From: Chitinophagales bacterium
Lineage (GTDB): Bacteria; Bacteroidota; Bacteroidia; Chitinophagales; UBA10324
Length of the DNA: 64,000 nt
Direction of reading: 5' to 3'
NCBI GenBank assembly: GCA_019694975.1
Contig: JAIBAY010000004.1
Span: 310,001-374,000, forward strand
The notes below the pieces were generated by a model. The model searched no databases. It saw only the letters and a list, made by a program, of their open reading frames with translations, and was not told the DNA's origin. A program made the position numbers and the translations under genes. This document shows, piece by piece, positions 27,252-37,100 of the stretch (positions are counted from its first letter, which is position 1; every line of letters starts with the position of its first letter).

Positions 27252-27907
27252 GCTACTACTTTTTGTTTTTTTAATTTTTTTCCTGCTTTATATTTTGCCA
27301 GCAGCCTGATGCCCTGCATGGTAAGAATGCCAAAAAGGAAGTGCTCGAGCAAAGCGAGCTGCACATCATGAAGATTAAATTTGGAAGGTGAAAACAATGC
27401 AGGGTTCAGGCCCATCTGCACTTCTTCCACCCGGAGTCTTGCAATGATCTTGATATTGATGTCGGAACGGTACAACCCTTGTTTGATGCCTTTTTTCAGA
27501 TTGGCTTCCACTGTTCCCAGTAAGTGCCGCTCACGGAAGGCATTGAACTCTTTCCAGCTTTCGGGGTGATATTTCTGCAGGTCGTAGATGAGATTCGGAT
27601 TCATCTTCGATAACATATCGCTGAGGAAATCCATTGACTGCAGCACTTCATCAATGGCATCGGCTGCATGTTCTGCAATGTTTTGCATCCGCGACTCATT
27701 GTGGTCGCAGTCAAGCCGGCAAAGCATCTGCACAATCTCATGCTTGTCGCTGAAGAAATGGTAAATCGTTTTCTTGGAAATGGAAAGATGCCGCGCAATG
27801 TCATCCATGGTGATGCTGCGGATACCATAACTGTAAAACAGCTCCTGCGCGGCCAGCAAAATGCGTTCGCGGGTCTTACTCTGACTGTCTTTGCTGGGGT
27901 GGCTCAT
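27248..27907 (-). CDS. TetR/AcrR family transcriptional regulator of the efflux operon
   Basis: A 219-residue repressor. The N-terminal helix-turn-helix (about 12-60) reads RERILLAAQELFYSYGIRS and then DDIARHLSISKKTIYHFF, the standard TetR signature. The C-terminal ligand and dimer domain is divergent, as usual. The last 15 residues are very basic (KAGKKLKKQKVV). It is the first gene of the operon, translationally coupled to tolC. A perfect inverted repeat just upstream, next to a -7 element, is its likely operator, giving autoregulation and control of the pump. Confidence 0.9.
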   Translation of the reverse strand: MSHPSKDSQSKTRERILLAAQELFYSYGIRSITMDDIARHLSISKKTIYHFFSDKHEIVQMLCRLDCDHNESRMQNIAEHAADAIDEVLQSMDFLSDMLSKMNPNLIYDLQKYHPESWKEFNAFRERHLLGTVEANLKKGIKQGLYRSDINIKIIARLRVEEVQMGLNPALFSPSKFNLHDVQLALLEHFLFGILTMQGIRLLAKYKAGKKLKKQKVVA

Positions 27908-27917
27908 AAATCGGTGG

Positions 27918-27925
27918 CAAAACTA
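27918..27925 (-). promoter_or_regulatory. Candidate -7 promoter element for the efflux operon
   Basis: The minus strand reads TAGTTTTG, matching TAnnTTTG. It abuts the operator repeat and lies only 11 bases before the tetR ATG, implying a very short leader. No -33 element is clear. Confidence 0.4.
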
Positions 27926-27956
27926 TGGAAACATTTTTAATCTCCGAAGTTTCCAT
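27925..27956. promoter_or_regulatory. Probable TetR operator (inverted repeat)
   Basis: ATGGAAAC (27925-27932) and GTTTCCAT (27949-27956) are perfect inverted repeats separated by 16 bases. They sit directly upstream of the tetR gene and overlap the promoter region, which is where an autoregulating TetR protein would bind. The binding itself is an inference. Confidence 0.6.
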
Positions 27957-28179
27957 TATAATTTAGATGGCTATGAACAATTGGTTGACCAATGGCACGA
28001 TCCCGTCGACGAATCAGGAATGCAGATATTGTTTAAAAAAAATATTTTTCCGGGTGTTTCATTTTGAAGGTGAAAAACTGAAAAAACCCTGCAAAAACAG
28101 ACGGGCAGAAACATCGAAAGCGTTCCGGGTTGTCTGCAAATGGCTGAATAACAATGCAGGAGGTGCAAATGTTTGCCCG

Positions 28180-29385
28180 CTATATTAATTTATTGATGGC
28201 AGTGTTTTCGGTAAGGTTATATCCTGCCGTGACATGACTCAGCAGGTTCAGGCCGGGTTTCTTTCCCGGTTCAATACTTCCCAGCTGCTGATCCCAGCCG
28301 AAAAACCTTGCGCCATTGAGTGTGCTCCACCTGATCAGTTCGGCGGTGCTTAATGACGGATCATATTTTTGCATCGTCTTGATTTCTTCGAGGATGGAGA
28401 GCTGATGATTCGATGCATAGCTGTCTGTTCCGATACAAATGCGATCAGGGTAGCCGGCAAAAAGCGGAAAGTGCGGCAGCCGTTTTTCAATATAAAGATT
28501 GGCATTCGGGCAGAAGCAAAAGTAAGCGCCCGGCAGCTGACCGGCAATCGTTGCCACGTCATTTGCATCAGCCGTTGTATTATGCACGAATAATACTTTA
28601 TGGTCTTGCGGAAAGTAATCTATTACAGATTGCAGGCTGTTTTTCCCGGTAGGAAAAAATACAGTGGACGGAATATTGAAATGCTGAAGCACCTGTTCGA
28701 AACCGCCGGTGCCGTTTTTGAAGAAGGATGCCTCCGCATCAGATTCCTGGTTATGATAGCTGAAGAGTGGCGGATGATTGTGGCGGAAAGAAAATATTTT
28801 TTGAAACAGCTCCGGCGGCACACTGTAGGGTGCATGCGGCGTAACTGATGCTGCAAGGTGCAGCGCCATTGCTTTATGAAAGAGACTGAGCGAATACTCG
28901 AAATACTTTTCTGCCTTTTCAGGATAAAATCCGAAGCATTCGATAAAAGTATGAAAGCGTAAGGGGCTGTTTGCTTTACTGATAAAAGTGTAGCTGTCGT
29001 TGGATATATCGCCTACACCCACAATGCCGTTTGCAAGCATTTCCGTCATCGCAAGTTCGCCGGCTGATGATATCAGCGCTTCGAAGTCATTTGCATGCTC
29101 AACCGGGAAACTGTTGCGGTAATCAATCAGGTCGATAATAAATTGCGCAATGCCTCTTCCCGCCGCGATTTTGTCTTGCATATAAGAGAGCTCGACATGG
29201 CAATGTGCATTGATAAATCCGGGGCAGATGATTCCTTCCGCTATTTCAATAGAGGAAAGATCGAATGCATCCCGTTCGCCCACGTGAAGGATGGTGCCGT
29301 CATCGCCTGTCACCACCACGCCATTGATGATGGGTGGAGCCGAAACAGGGAGCACGAGGTTTGCAGAAAATTTTCGCACGTGCAA
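28180..29385 (-). CDS. Amidohydrolase superfamily deaminase-like enzyme (SsnA / aminodeoxyfutalosine deaminase type)
   Basis: A 401-residue metal-dependent hydrolase of the cytosine/guanine-deaminase-like branch. Metal ligands are seen in GFINAHCHVELS (HCH at 61-63), in SVTPHAPYS, in VHNTTAD and in IGTDSYASN. Members deaminate purine-type bases or aminodeoxyfutalosine in the alternative menaquinone pathway; the latter is plausible for Bacteroidota but no other mqn gene is present. No ATG fits the N-terminus: the frame starts at a TTG (29385) with a GTG six bases later (29379), and either may be used. The gap of about 270 bases between its stop and tetR holds the TetR operator and nothing else that I recognise. 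Confidence 0.75.
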   Translation of the reverse strand: MHVRKFSANLVLPVSAPPIINGVVVTGDDGTILHVGERDAFDLSSIEIAEGIICPGFINAHCHVELSYMQDKIAAGRGIAQFIIDLIDYRNSFPVEHANDFEALISSAGELAMTEMLANGIVGVGDISNDSYTFISKANSPLRFHTFIECFGFYPEKAEKYFEYSLSLFHKAMALHLAASVTPHAPYSVPPELFQKIFSFRHNHPPLFSYHNQESDAEASFFKNGTGGFEQVLQHFNIPSTVFFPTGKNSLQSVIDYFPQDHKVLFVHNTTADANDVATIAGQLPGAYFCFCPNANLYIEKRLPHFPLFAGYPDRICIGTDSYASNHQLSILEEIKTMQKYDPSLSTAELIRWSTLNGARFFGWDQQLGSIEPGKKPGLNLLSHVTAGYNLTENTAINKLI

Positions 29386-29472
29386 AAATAATCGTTGAGC
29401 GGCAGTGATTATTTAAATCTGCAAACGATCGGTTTAAAGAAACATGTCTGACGATTTTTCGCGTGCCTCATT

Positions 29473-30117
29473 ATGCAGAAGCTTATTAACTTCAACGCTG
29501 CAATACATTATTTTATGGCTACACTTTCGCTGGGAAGAACAGTTTTCGGAAATCCTGCAGATAAAGGGCGCAACATTACGCGCGAAGAGGCGAATGAAAT
29601 ACTGAATGCATGGGTAAAAAATGACCGGCTTAAGCTGCACATGCAGCAGGTGGCATTCTTGATGAAGATGTGGGCCGCTGAGCGTGAAAACCTGGATGAA
29701 GCGGAACAATGGGCATGGGAAACGGCCGGCTTGCTGCACGATGCTGACTGGGACCAATGGCCTGATGAGCACTGCCGCCGCATTATTGAAGAGCTGGAAC
29801 ACAGGAAGACAGATCCTGCAATCATTCATGCCATCGCTTCGCACGGCCCGAAATATTTTGGGGTGGAGCCGGAAACGAAAATGGATAAGATGCTGTATGC
29901 GTTTGATGAATTATCAGGACTTATACATGCCTATTCGCTGATGCGCCCCAACGGATATGAAGCCATGGAACTGAAAGGTGTTAAGAAGCGATTGAAGGAA
30001 AAAAGTTTTGCCGCCAATGTATCGCGGGAAGACATTACAGATGCGGCCGTGCGTGCAGGCATAAGCCTGGATGATTTGATTGCATTTATTATCGTGCATC
30101 AGCCGTCAGTAAAGTAA
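29473..30117 (+). CDS. HD domain-containing hydrolase
   Basis: A 214-residue protein with an HD-type phosphohydrolase fold. The metal-binding HD is at 89-90 (GLLHDADWD), an upstream histidine is at about 56 (KLHMQQV), and a further histidine lies in AIASHGPKYFG. Substrates of the family are nucleotides or related phosphoesters; none can be assigned. An internal ATG at 29515 (MATLSLGRTVFG) gives a 200-residue protein and may be the real start, since the first 14 residues are not typical. It is convergent with the following T9SS gene, with only 27 bases between their stops. Confidence 0.75.
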   Translation: MQKLINFNAAIHYFMATLSLGRTVFGNPADKGRNITREEANEILNAWVKNDRLKLHMQQVAFLMKMWAAERENLDEAEQWAWETAGLLHDADWDQWPDEHCRRIIEELEHRKTDPAIIHAIASHGPKYFGVEPETKMDKMLYAFDELSGLIHAYSLMRPNGYEAMELKGVKKRLKEKSFAANVSREDITDAAVRAGISLDDLIAFIIVHQPSVK

Positions 30118-30144
30118 TCAGCATTATGTGATTTCAATTTCCTG

Positions 30145-31080
30145 TTATCTGGCCAATTGAAGTTTCGCACATAAAATTGAATCGGCTGATGTAACCTGTA
30201 GCAGGTAAAGTCCATTCGGAAATGCGCTCAGATCAAGTATGTGCTGCATGCTGCCGTTTGCACTGATATGCCGGCTCAGTACTTTCTCCCCTGCCGAAGA
30301 ATACAACGTCAGCTCTGTTTCTATGGATGAAGCAATATTCCATTCTATGAAAATTCGCTCAGTGGCAGGATTCGGATAAACGGCAAACGAATTGTTTTTT
30401 TCCCGAGACGTGATGCCGGTATATACGAGGTTGCAATCGATGCCATATTTCAGCGTGTCATGTTCTTTAAAACAGGTGAGAAAACCAATACCATCCACAA
30501 TGTTCCATCCACCGCCGGGTGAAAATAAGCCATCGTTGCTCCCGATACCTTCAATCCAGGTTACAGGAGTATGGTTATCTTCAAAGTAGTTTGCCTGGGC
30601 AAACACGCTATAACCTGAAGGTTCGCTGAAATAAATACACTTTCTGATCTGACTGGCTATCATTATTTCCCCAACACTGTCCACCGAAAGCATATTGACA
30701 GGGTAGTCGGAATAAACCTGTGCAGTCTGTCCGGGCTGAAGTGAGAAATCATATAACAACGTATCGCTTTCCATATCCGCGAGGTAGTAATAAACCTTAT
30801 CACCTTCTTCACGGATCAATCTTGGCGGTAGATTATTGATGCTGCCAGTGGCATCGGCGCTGTACAGCTTAATGTAGGTAAAACCATTCAGCAGCGAATC
30901 GCCGTTTGCAGCATAGGAGAAGCTTGCACCTGTGTAATAATCGATGCCAAAAGGGGTGCCATAATATACTCCGTTAAACTGTCCCCAGATGGCATCGGTA
31001 TGCGGAAATGAGAAGCCTGGCTGCGAAAAGGATAAGCCGGGAAATAAAAACAATGCGATGGTGCACAGGATTTTTTTCAT
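30145..31080 (-). CDS. T9SS type A sorting domain-containing secreted protein
   Basis: A 311-residue exported protein: signal peptide (MKKILCTIALFLFPGLSFS), a beta-rich body of about 215 residues with no recognised domain, and a type A sorting domain from about residue 230 (FAVYPNPATERIFIEW) through GLYLLQVTSADS to the end. Several aromatic and glycine-rich loops (WGQFNGVYYGTPFG, FSPGGGWNIVDGIG) mark the body, a pattern I associate with Bacteroidota surface proteins of unknown role. It should be exported by Sec and then by the SprA translocon. Confidence 0.75.
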   Translation of the reverse strand: MKKILCTIALFLFPGLSFSQPGFSFPHTDAIWGQFNGVYYGTPFGIDYYTGASFSYAANGDSLLNGFTYIKLYSADATGSINNLPPRLIREEGDKVYYYLADMESDTLLYDFSLQPGQTAQVYSDYPVNMLSVDSVGEIMIASQIRKCIYFSEPSGYSVFAQANYFEDNHTPVTWIEGIGSNDGLFSPGGGWNIVDGIGFLTCFKEHDTLKYGIDCNLVYTGITSREKNNSFAVYPNPATERIFIEWNIASSIETELTLYSSAGEKVLSRHISANGSMQHILDLSAFPNGLYLLQVTSADSILCAKLQLAR

Positions 31081-31392
31081 ACATCGGAATTGATTCCTAA
31101 AGATACTGTAAAGTATGTTAATCTGCTTTAATTCCTGTGTCAGGCGGTTGTCATTTTCAGGGGAACATCATGAAGCGGTTTGTTGCTTCATGCAAATTGA
31201 TGCCACCTGTTCCGCGCAGCAAAATTTTTACATTAAATAAGTTGGTGTGCAGTCAAACCTGATTTCCATCATATTTCTCCTGTTGCTTTCGCAGGTCATT
31301 CTTACAGTTGGCGTGGAGAAACCAAATTCTTCTGATATTTTAGCGCCCGCTTTGCAAAAAGCGTTGCTTCATTCTTCATCAAAAAAACAGAC
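31081..31392. other. Divergent intergenic region with a hairpin at 31169-31192
   Basis: There is no gene between the T9SS gene and the GT35 gene. CATGAAGC (31169-31176) pairs with GCTTCATG (31185-31192) across an 8-base loop; no T-run follows on either strand, so it is not an ordinary terminator. It could be a protein-binding site. Confidence 0.4.
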
Positions 31393-33048
31393 ATGAATCT
31401 CTTTGAAACAAAATACAAGCATCCATATACCTACAACAAAAAATACAGCAAGCGTGTGGCCTACTTCAGTATGGAGTTCGCCGTTGACCAGGCCCTGAAA
31501 ATCTACTCGGGCGGTTTGGGTTTTCTTTCCGGATCACACATGAAAAGTGCTTATGAGCTGCAGCAAAACATGATTGGCATCGGCATTCTCTGGAAGTACG
31601 GTTACTACGATCAGATCCGCAAACAGGATCAGTCGATGGATGCGCTCTTTCTGGAAAAGAACTACTCCTTTCTTGAAGATACCGGCATACGCTTCACGAT
31701 AGAAATCAACAGTCACCCGGTTTGGGTAACCGCCAAATATCTTGCGCCACATTATTTTAATACGGTGCCAATGTTTTTCCTGACCACGGATATACCGGAG
31801 AATGATTACCTGGCGCAATCCATCAGTCATCACTTGTATGATCCGGACACTGCAGCTAAAATAGCGCAGTTCATCCTGTTGGGTATTGGCGGTGCCAAGC
31901 TGCTCGATTACCTGAGCTTTAATGCTGAAGTGGTGCATCTCAATGAAGCACATGGGTTTTCTTCCGCTTTCTACCTCTACCAGAAATACAAGAGTCTCGA
32001 TGAAGTTAAAAAGCGCCTCGTGTTTACCACGCATACGCCGGAAGAAGCGGGCAATGAGAAGCATGATATCTATCTCCTTCATAAGCTGGGATATTTCTGC
32101 GGCTTGTCACTGGAAGAAGCGCGGACCCTTTCGAAAACAACAGGAGACGTTTTCGATCATTCTCTATGCGCGCTGCGTTTTGCGCGGCTTGCCAATGGTG
32201 TTTCACAGCTGCACGGAAAAGTATCCCGCGGCATGTGGTCGAAGTATGAAGGTGTTTGCCCCATCATAGCCATCACCAATTCGCAGAACAGCCACTATTG
32301 GGTGGACGCAACGATGTATGATTTCATGAGCAAGCACCGTTACAAATACCTCGTGAACCGGAAGAAATATCTGAAGTCGAAGTTGTTTGAAACCGTAGCG
32401 GATCAGACGGGAAAAATATTCGATCAGGATATACTGACCATTGTATGGGCAAGACGATTTGCGGGCTATAAGCGGCCCGATCTCATCACGCAGGACATTG
32501 ACAGGTTTGATAAGCTGATGACACGCACCGATCAGCCTGTACAGATTATCTGGGCGGGCAAACCTTATCCTACCGATTACGGAGCCATCTCCACGTTCAA
32601 CAGCCTCGTGCATCTTTCTAAAAAATATAAAAACATGGCTGTGCTGGTCGGGTATGAGCTGCGGTTATCGCGCGAGCTGAAAGCAGGTGCCGACATCTGG
32701 CTGAATACACCGCGTGTTCCGCGTGAGGCGTCGGGAACTTCCGGCATGACGGCGGCCATGAACGGCGCCATCAACTTCTCAACAGATGACGGATGGATAC
32801 CGGAATATGCTACCAAGGAAAATTCATTCATCATTCCATGGGCTGATCAGCAGGCTGCGGTGCACATACAGGATATGCAGGACATGGAACATCTGTACGA
32901 AATACTCGAACACCGTATCATACCGATGTACTACAAAAAGCCTTCGGCATGGATCAAGATGATGAAGGAAAGTATGCACAGCGTGTTTCCCATGTTTGAA
33001 TCCAACAGGATGGCCGATGAATACTACGATGAATTGTATAACGGGTAG
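31393..33048 (+). CDS. GT35 alpha-glucan phosphorylase-like protein lacking the PLP lysine
   Basis: A 551-residue protein of the short glycogen/maltodextrin phosphorylase branch. Recognisable parts are YFSMEFAVDQ and YSGGLGFLSG at the N-terminus, VVHLNEAHGFSSAF and FTTHTPEEAGN in the middle, and RRFAGYKRPDL and the PREASGTSGM block in the C-terminal half. True phosphorylases cleave alpha-1,4-glucan with phosphate, using pyridoxal phosphate bound to the lysine of EASGxxxMK (PROSITE PS00102). Here the codon at 32749 is ACG, so the block reads EASGTSGMTAAMNG with T453 in place of lysine. It may therefore be a non-phosphorolytic glucan transferase, a binding protein, or inactive. A clear terminator follows. 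No other glycogen genes are near. Confidence 0.82.
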   Translation: MNLFETKYKHPYTYNKKYSKRVAYFSMEFAVDQALKIYSGGLGFLSGSHMKSAYELQQNMIGIGILWKYGYYDQIRKQDQSMDALFLEKNYSFLEDTGIRFTIEINSHPVWVTAKYLAPHYFNTVPMFFLTTDIPENDYLAQSISHHLYDPDTAAKIAQFILLGIGGAKLLDYLSFNAEVVHLNEAHGFSSAFYLYQKYKSLDEVKKRLVFTTHTPEEAGNEKHDIYLLHKLGYFCGLSLEEARTLSKTTGDVFDHSLCALRFARLANGVSQLHGKVSRGMWSKYEGVCPIIAITNSQNSHYWVDATMYDFMSKHRYKYLVNRKKYLKSKLFETVADQTGKIFDQDILTIVWARRFAGYKRPDLITQDIDRFDKLMTRTDQPVQIIWAGKPYPTDYGAISTFNSLVHLSKKYKNMAVLVGYELRLSRELKAGADIWLNTPRVPREASGTSGMTAAMNGAINFSTDDGWIPEYATKENSFIIPWADQQAAVHIQDMQDMEHLYEILEHRIIPMYYKKPSAWIKMMKESMHSVFPMFESNRMADEYYDELYNG

Positions 33049-33100
33049 GGCTTTCCTCATCTAAAGCGCAGGCACTGCTTACATTGAATATTGTTTCCCG

Positions 33101-33142
33101 AAGGCCGTACCGCAGAACACAGCAGTACGGCCTTTGCTTTGT
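33101..33142 (+). terminator. Terminator downstream of the GT35 gene
   Basis: AAGGCCGTAC (33101-33110) pairs perfectly with GTACGGCCTT (33125-33134) over a 14-base loop, followed by a T-rich stretch (TGCTTTGT). It lies about 50 bases after the stop codon. Confidence 0.75.
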
Positions 33143-33149
33143 ATATTTG
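33142..33149 (+). promoter_or_regulatory. Candidate -7 promoter element for the lipoprotein gene
   Basis: TATATTTG is an exact TAnnTTTG match, 45 bases before the preferred ATG (33195) and directly after the upstream terminator. It lies inside the longer open frame, which argues against the earlier start at 33084. Confidence 0.45.
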
Positions 33150-33194
33150 AACGCTTTTCAGGCAGTGATTTTCCTCTTCAGTAAACCGGTTGCT

Positions 33195-34166
33195 ATGTAC
33201 AGATCAACGTTTCTGCTTTTCGTGTCCCTCAACTTTTTCAGCATCATCACAACATTAAACAGTTGCAGCGATGATGCCGGTGCAAGGCAAAATGAAAGCG
33301 GTAAAAATGAAGTGCCTGCCACCATGAAGGAGCCGTTTGTATTAACGGATGCATTTAAGAATTACTGGTACGGTGGCAAGGCGGAAATCTGTTCTTACAA
33401 CCTGAAGCAGGCACGTTACGGCGAGATACATGAAGGCAATGCCATCACCATTTTTGTGACAGAAGACTTTTCCGCTTCAAAGCAAGTAAAACTGGATCGC
33501 CTGGAAGCGGCCGGAGTTGACCGCCTGCCGGTGATGAAACTTAACCTGGTTAAGAAATTCAACACGGGTATTTATCCGTATTCGATGATGCTGTCTGTCT
33601 TTTCACCGGTTGACCTGCATAATTATCCTGATGCGGTAAAAGTGACTGCGAGTGTGCAGGAATGGTGCGGCATCACCTATATGCAGATGAATAAACAGGG
33701 GAAGAAATATCATGTCGCATCGTATTCTTATTTTGAAGAGGAAGGCGATAAAGCCATGAGCCTGGAAGATGGAATTCCGGAAGATGAGTTGTGGAACCTT
33801 ATCAGGATTGCACCTGAAAAGCTACCGGAAGGCGAGCATCGTTTGTTGCCGGGAAGTTTATATACACGGATGACGCATATTCCATTGGAAGTGCAAACAG
33901 CGAAGCTGTCGTTGCAGCAGGGCGGAACCGAAAATATTTACACGATTGAATACACCACGCAGCAACACACGTTACATATTCATTTTGAAAAAGTTTTTCC
34001 TTTCAGGATTACCGCTTGGGAAGAAACATTTCCGGGATTTGACGGAAAACTGCTGACGACCACTGCAACACTGAACAAAACGATGATGAGTGATTACTGG
34101 AAGCATCACAACAATGCAGACCGTGCGATGCGGGAGGAGTTGGGACTGCCGCAGGATTGTCAATAG
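33195..34166 (+). CDS. Conserved Bacteroidota lipoprotein (often labelled septum formation inhibitor Maf)
   Basis: A 323-residue outer-membrane or periplasmic lipoprotein: signal MYRSTFLLFVSLNFF and following, lipobox TLNSC with C24 acylated. The body begins FVLTDAFKNYWYGGKAEI and includes YNLKQARYGEIHEG and IYPYSMMLSVFSPVD, features that I recall from a conserved Bacteroidota family frequently annotated as Maf. It has no resemblance to the real Maf nucleotide pyrophosphatase, so that name should not be trusted. The function is unknown. The ATG at 33195 is chosen over 33084 because it starts the signal peptide. The gene is convergent with icmF, 8 bases apart. Confidence 0.75.
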   Translation: MYRSTFLLFVSLNFFSIITTLNSCSDDAGARQNESGKNEVPATMKEPFVLTDAFKNYWYGGKAEICSYNLKQARYGEIHEGNAITIFVTEDFSASKQVKLDRLEAAGVDRLPVMKLNLVKKFNTGIYPYSMMLSVFSPVDLHNYPDAVKVTASVQEWCGITYMQMNKQGKKYHVASYSYFEEEGDKAMSLEDGIPEDELWNLIRIAPEKLPEGEHRLLPGSLYTRMTHIPLEVQTAKLSLQQGGTENIYTIEYTTQQHTLHIHFEKVFPFRITAWEETFPGFDGKLLTTTATLNKTMMSDYWKHHNNADRAMREELGLPQDCQ

Positions 34167-34174
34167 TTGCAGTC

Positions 34175-37100
34175 TTACATATTTCTCCGGTACTGCCCGC
34201 CCACCTCAAACAATGCATTCGTAATCTGTCCCAGCGAACAGTATTTGGTTACTTCCATCAGCGATTCAAACATGTTCTTATTCTGAATGGCGGTGGACTG
34301 CAACTTTGAAAGCAACTCAGCGGCAATATCGCTATGCGTTCTGTGCAGTTCAGCCAGCATGCTGATCTGGTATTCTTTTTCTTCCGTGGTGGCACGTATC
34401 ACTTCTGAAGGCACAATGGTTGGCGATCCTTTTGAGCTTAAGAAGGTATTCACCCCAATGATCGGATATTCGCCATTGTGTTTTAATGTTTCATAGTACA
34501 TGCTTTCTTCCTGAATTTTTCCGCGCTGATACATGGTTTCCATGGCGCCTAACACGCCACCACGTTCCGTGATACGATCGAATTCGGTAAGCACTGCCTC
34601 TTCCACAAGATCCGTAAGTTCTTCCGTGATAAAAGATCCCTGCATCGGATTTTCATTTTTCGCTAATCCTAATTCACGGTTGATGATTAACTGAATGGCC
34701 ATGGCTCTGCGAACGCTTCCTTCCGTGGGCGTGGTAATCGCTTCATCATAAGCATTGGTGTGCAGCGAATTGCAATTGTCATAAATAGCATACAGTGCCT
34801 GCAGCGTGGTGCGGATATCATTGAAATCAATTTCCTGTGCATGCAATGAACGGCCGCTGGTTTGAATGTGGTACTTCAGCATCTGTGATCGTTCATTCGC
34901 ACCATACTTCAGCTTCATGGCTTTGGCCCATATTCTTCTGGCTACTCTGCCAATTACTGCATATTCAGGATCAATGCCATTGGAAAAGAAGAAGGAGAGG
35001 TTAGGTGCGAAGTCGTCGATGTGCATACCACGACTTAAATAATATTCCACGTACGTAAATCCGTTGGCCAGCGTAAAGGCCAGTTGCGTGATGGGATTAG
35101 CGCCCGCTTCTGCGATATGATAACCTGAAATGGAAACACTGTAGAAATTACGCACCTTATGTTTGATGAAATAATCCTGCACATCTCCCATCAGCCGCAA
35201 TGAAAACTCCGTGGAGAAGATGCAGGTGTTCTGTGCCTGGTCTTCTTTCAGGATGTCGGCCTGCACCGTTCCGCGAACCTGGTGGAGGGTGTTTTCCTTT
35301 ATCTTTTTGTAAACGTCTGCTTCCAATACCTGGTCGCCGGTAACACCCAGCAGCAGCAGTCCCAGGCCATTATTTCCTTCCGGCAACGCGCCCTGGTAAG
35401 CCGGACGCTTTGTTCCTTTCCGTTTATAAATCTCCGCGATCTTTTCATTCACCATTTCCGTCAGCCCATGTTCTTTAATGTACAACTCACATTGCTGATC
35501 GATGGCAGCGTTCATAAAAAAGCCGGTGATGATGGCAGCAGGGCCATTGATGGTCATCGACACGGATGTCTTGGGATCAGCAAGGTTGAAACCGCTGTAT
35601 AATTTCTTCGCATCATCGAGGCAGCAGATGGAAACGCCGCTGTTGCCGATTTTGCCATAGATATCCGGGCGGTATTCAGGATCCTGTCCGTAGAGCGTAA
35701 CCGAATCAAATGCCGTGGACAATCTTTTGGCGGGAAGGCCTAATGAAACATAATGGAATCGTTTGTTGGTGCGCTCCGGCCCGCCTTCACCGGCAAACAT
35801 GCGAGTCGGATCTTCGCCTTCGCGTTTGAAAGGATAGATGCCGGCGGTATATGGAAATTCCCCGGGGAAGTTTTCTTTCAAAGCCCATTTCAGAATTTCT
35901 CCCCAGGCTTCAAATTTCGGCGTCGCCACTTTTGAAATTTGCGTGTGCGAAAGAGATTCGGTGTGTGTTTTTACCTTGATGTCTTTGCCGCGCACTTTAT
36001 AGACATAAAATTCATCACGGTAGTTTTTACATTTTGTTTCCCAGCCTTCCAGCAGTTTCCTGTTTTGGCCGTCTAATAATAATTCGAGATTGGAATAGTG
36101 TGCATTCAAGTGCGCAATGGCTGTTGTTTTTTCGCCGGCGTTTTCTGATGCGCTTTCGAGAATATTTCTTGAGGTGTGCAATGCAAAAAGTTGCTGCGCC
36201 ACGGCGCTTTGTTGCGTCACCCACTGATCATATTTCCTGTTGTTCTCTGATATCTCACTCAGGTACCGTGTGCGTGCAGGCGGAATGATGTAAATTTTTT
36301 CACTCATCTCCTTCGTGATATCGAGATGAGGTTGCAGTGCTGCGCCTGTTTTTTCCGCAATTTTATCCATCACCGATTTGTACAGCCGGTTCATGCCCGG
36401 ATCATTGAACTGAGAAGCTATAGTGCCGAAAACGGGAATGTCATCGTCGTCCACTTCCCATAGCTGGTGATTGCGTTTGTATTGTTTCTTCACATCACGC
36501 AATGCATCGAGTGCGCCGCGTTTGTCAAACTTGTTGAGGGCGATGATGTCGGCGAAATCGAGCATGTCAATTTTCTCAAGCTGTGAAGCTGCACCGTATT
36601 CCGGTGTCATCACATACAAACTCAGGTTGCTGTGTTCGATGATTTCGGTGTCGCTCTGGCCAATGCCGGAAGTTTCGAGAATGATGAGATCAAATTGCGC
36701 GGCCTTCACAATGTCGATGGCTTCCTTCACGTACTTGCTCAGCGCAAGATTGGACTGTCGTGTAGCGAGCGAACGCATGAACACTCTTTCGTTGCGGATG
36801 GAATTCATCCGGATGCGGTCACCCAGCAGTGCGCCGCCTGTTTTACGTTTAGAAGGATCCACGGAAATGATAGCGATCGTTTTTTCTTTGAAGTCGATGA
36901 GGAATCTTCTCACCAGTTCATCCACCAAAGAAGATTTTCCGGCGCCACCGGTTCCGGTGATACCCAGCACCGGTGTTTTCACATGTTTTGATAATTGATG
37001 CACTTCATCCAGCAGTGGCTTTGATTGTTCCGGAAAATTTTCCGCGCCGGAAATCAGTGTGGCGATGGCATGCGGATTCCGGTTCTTCAGTTCCTTCACT

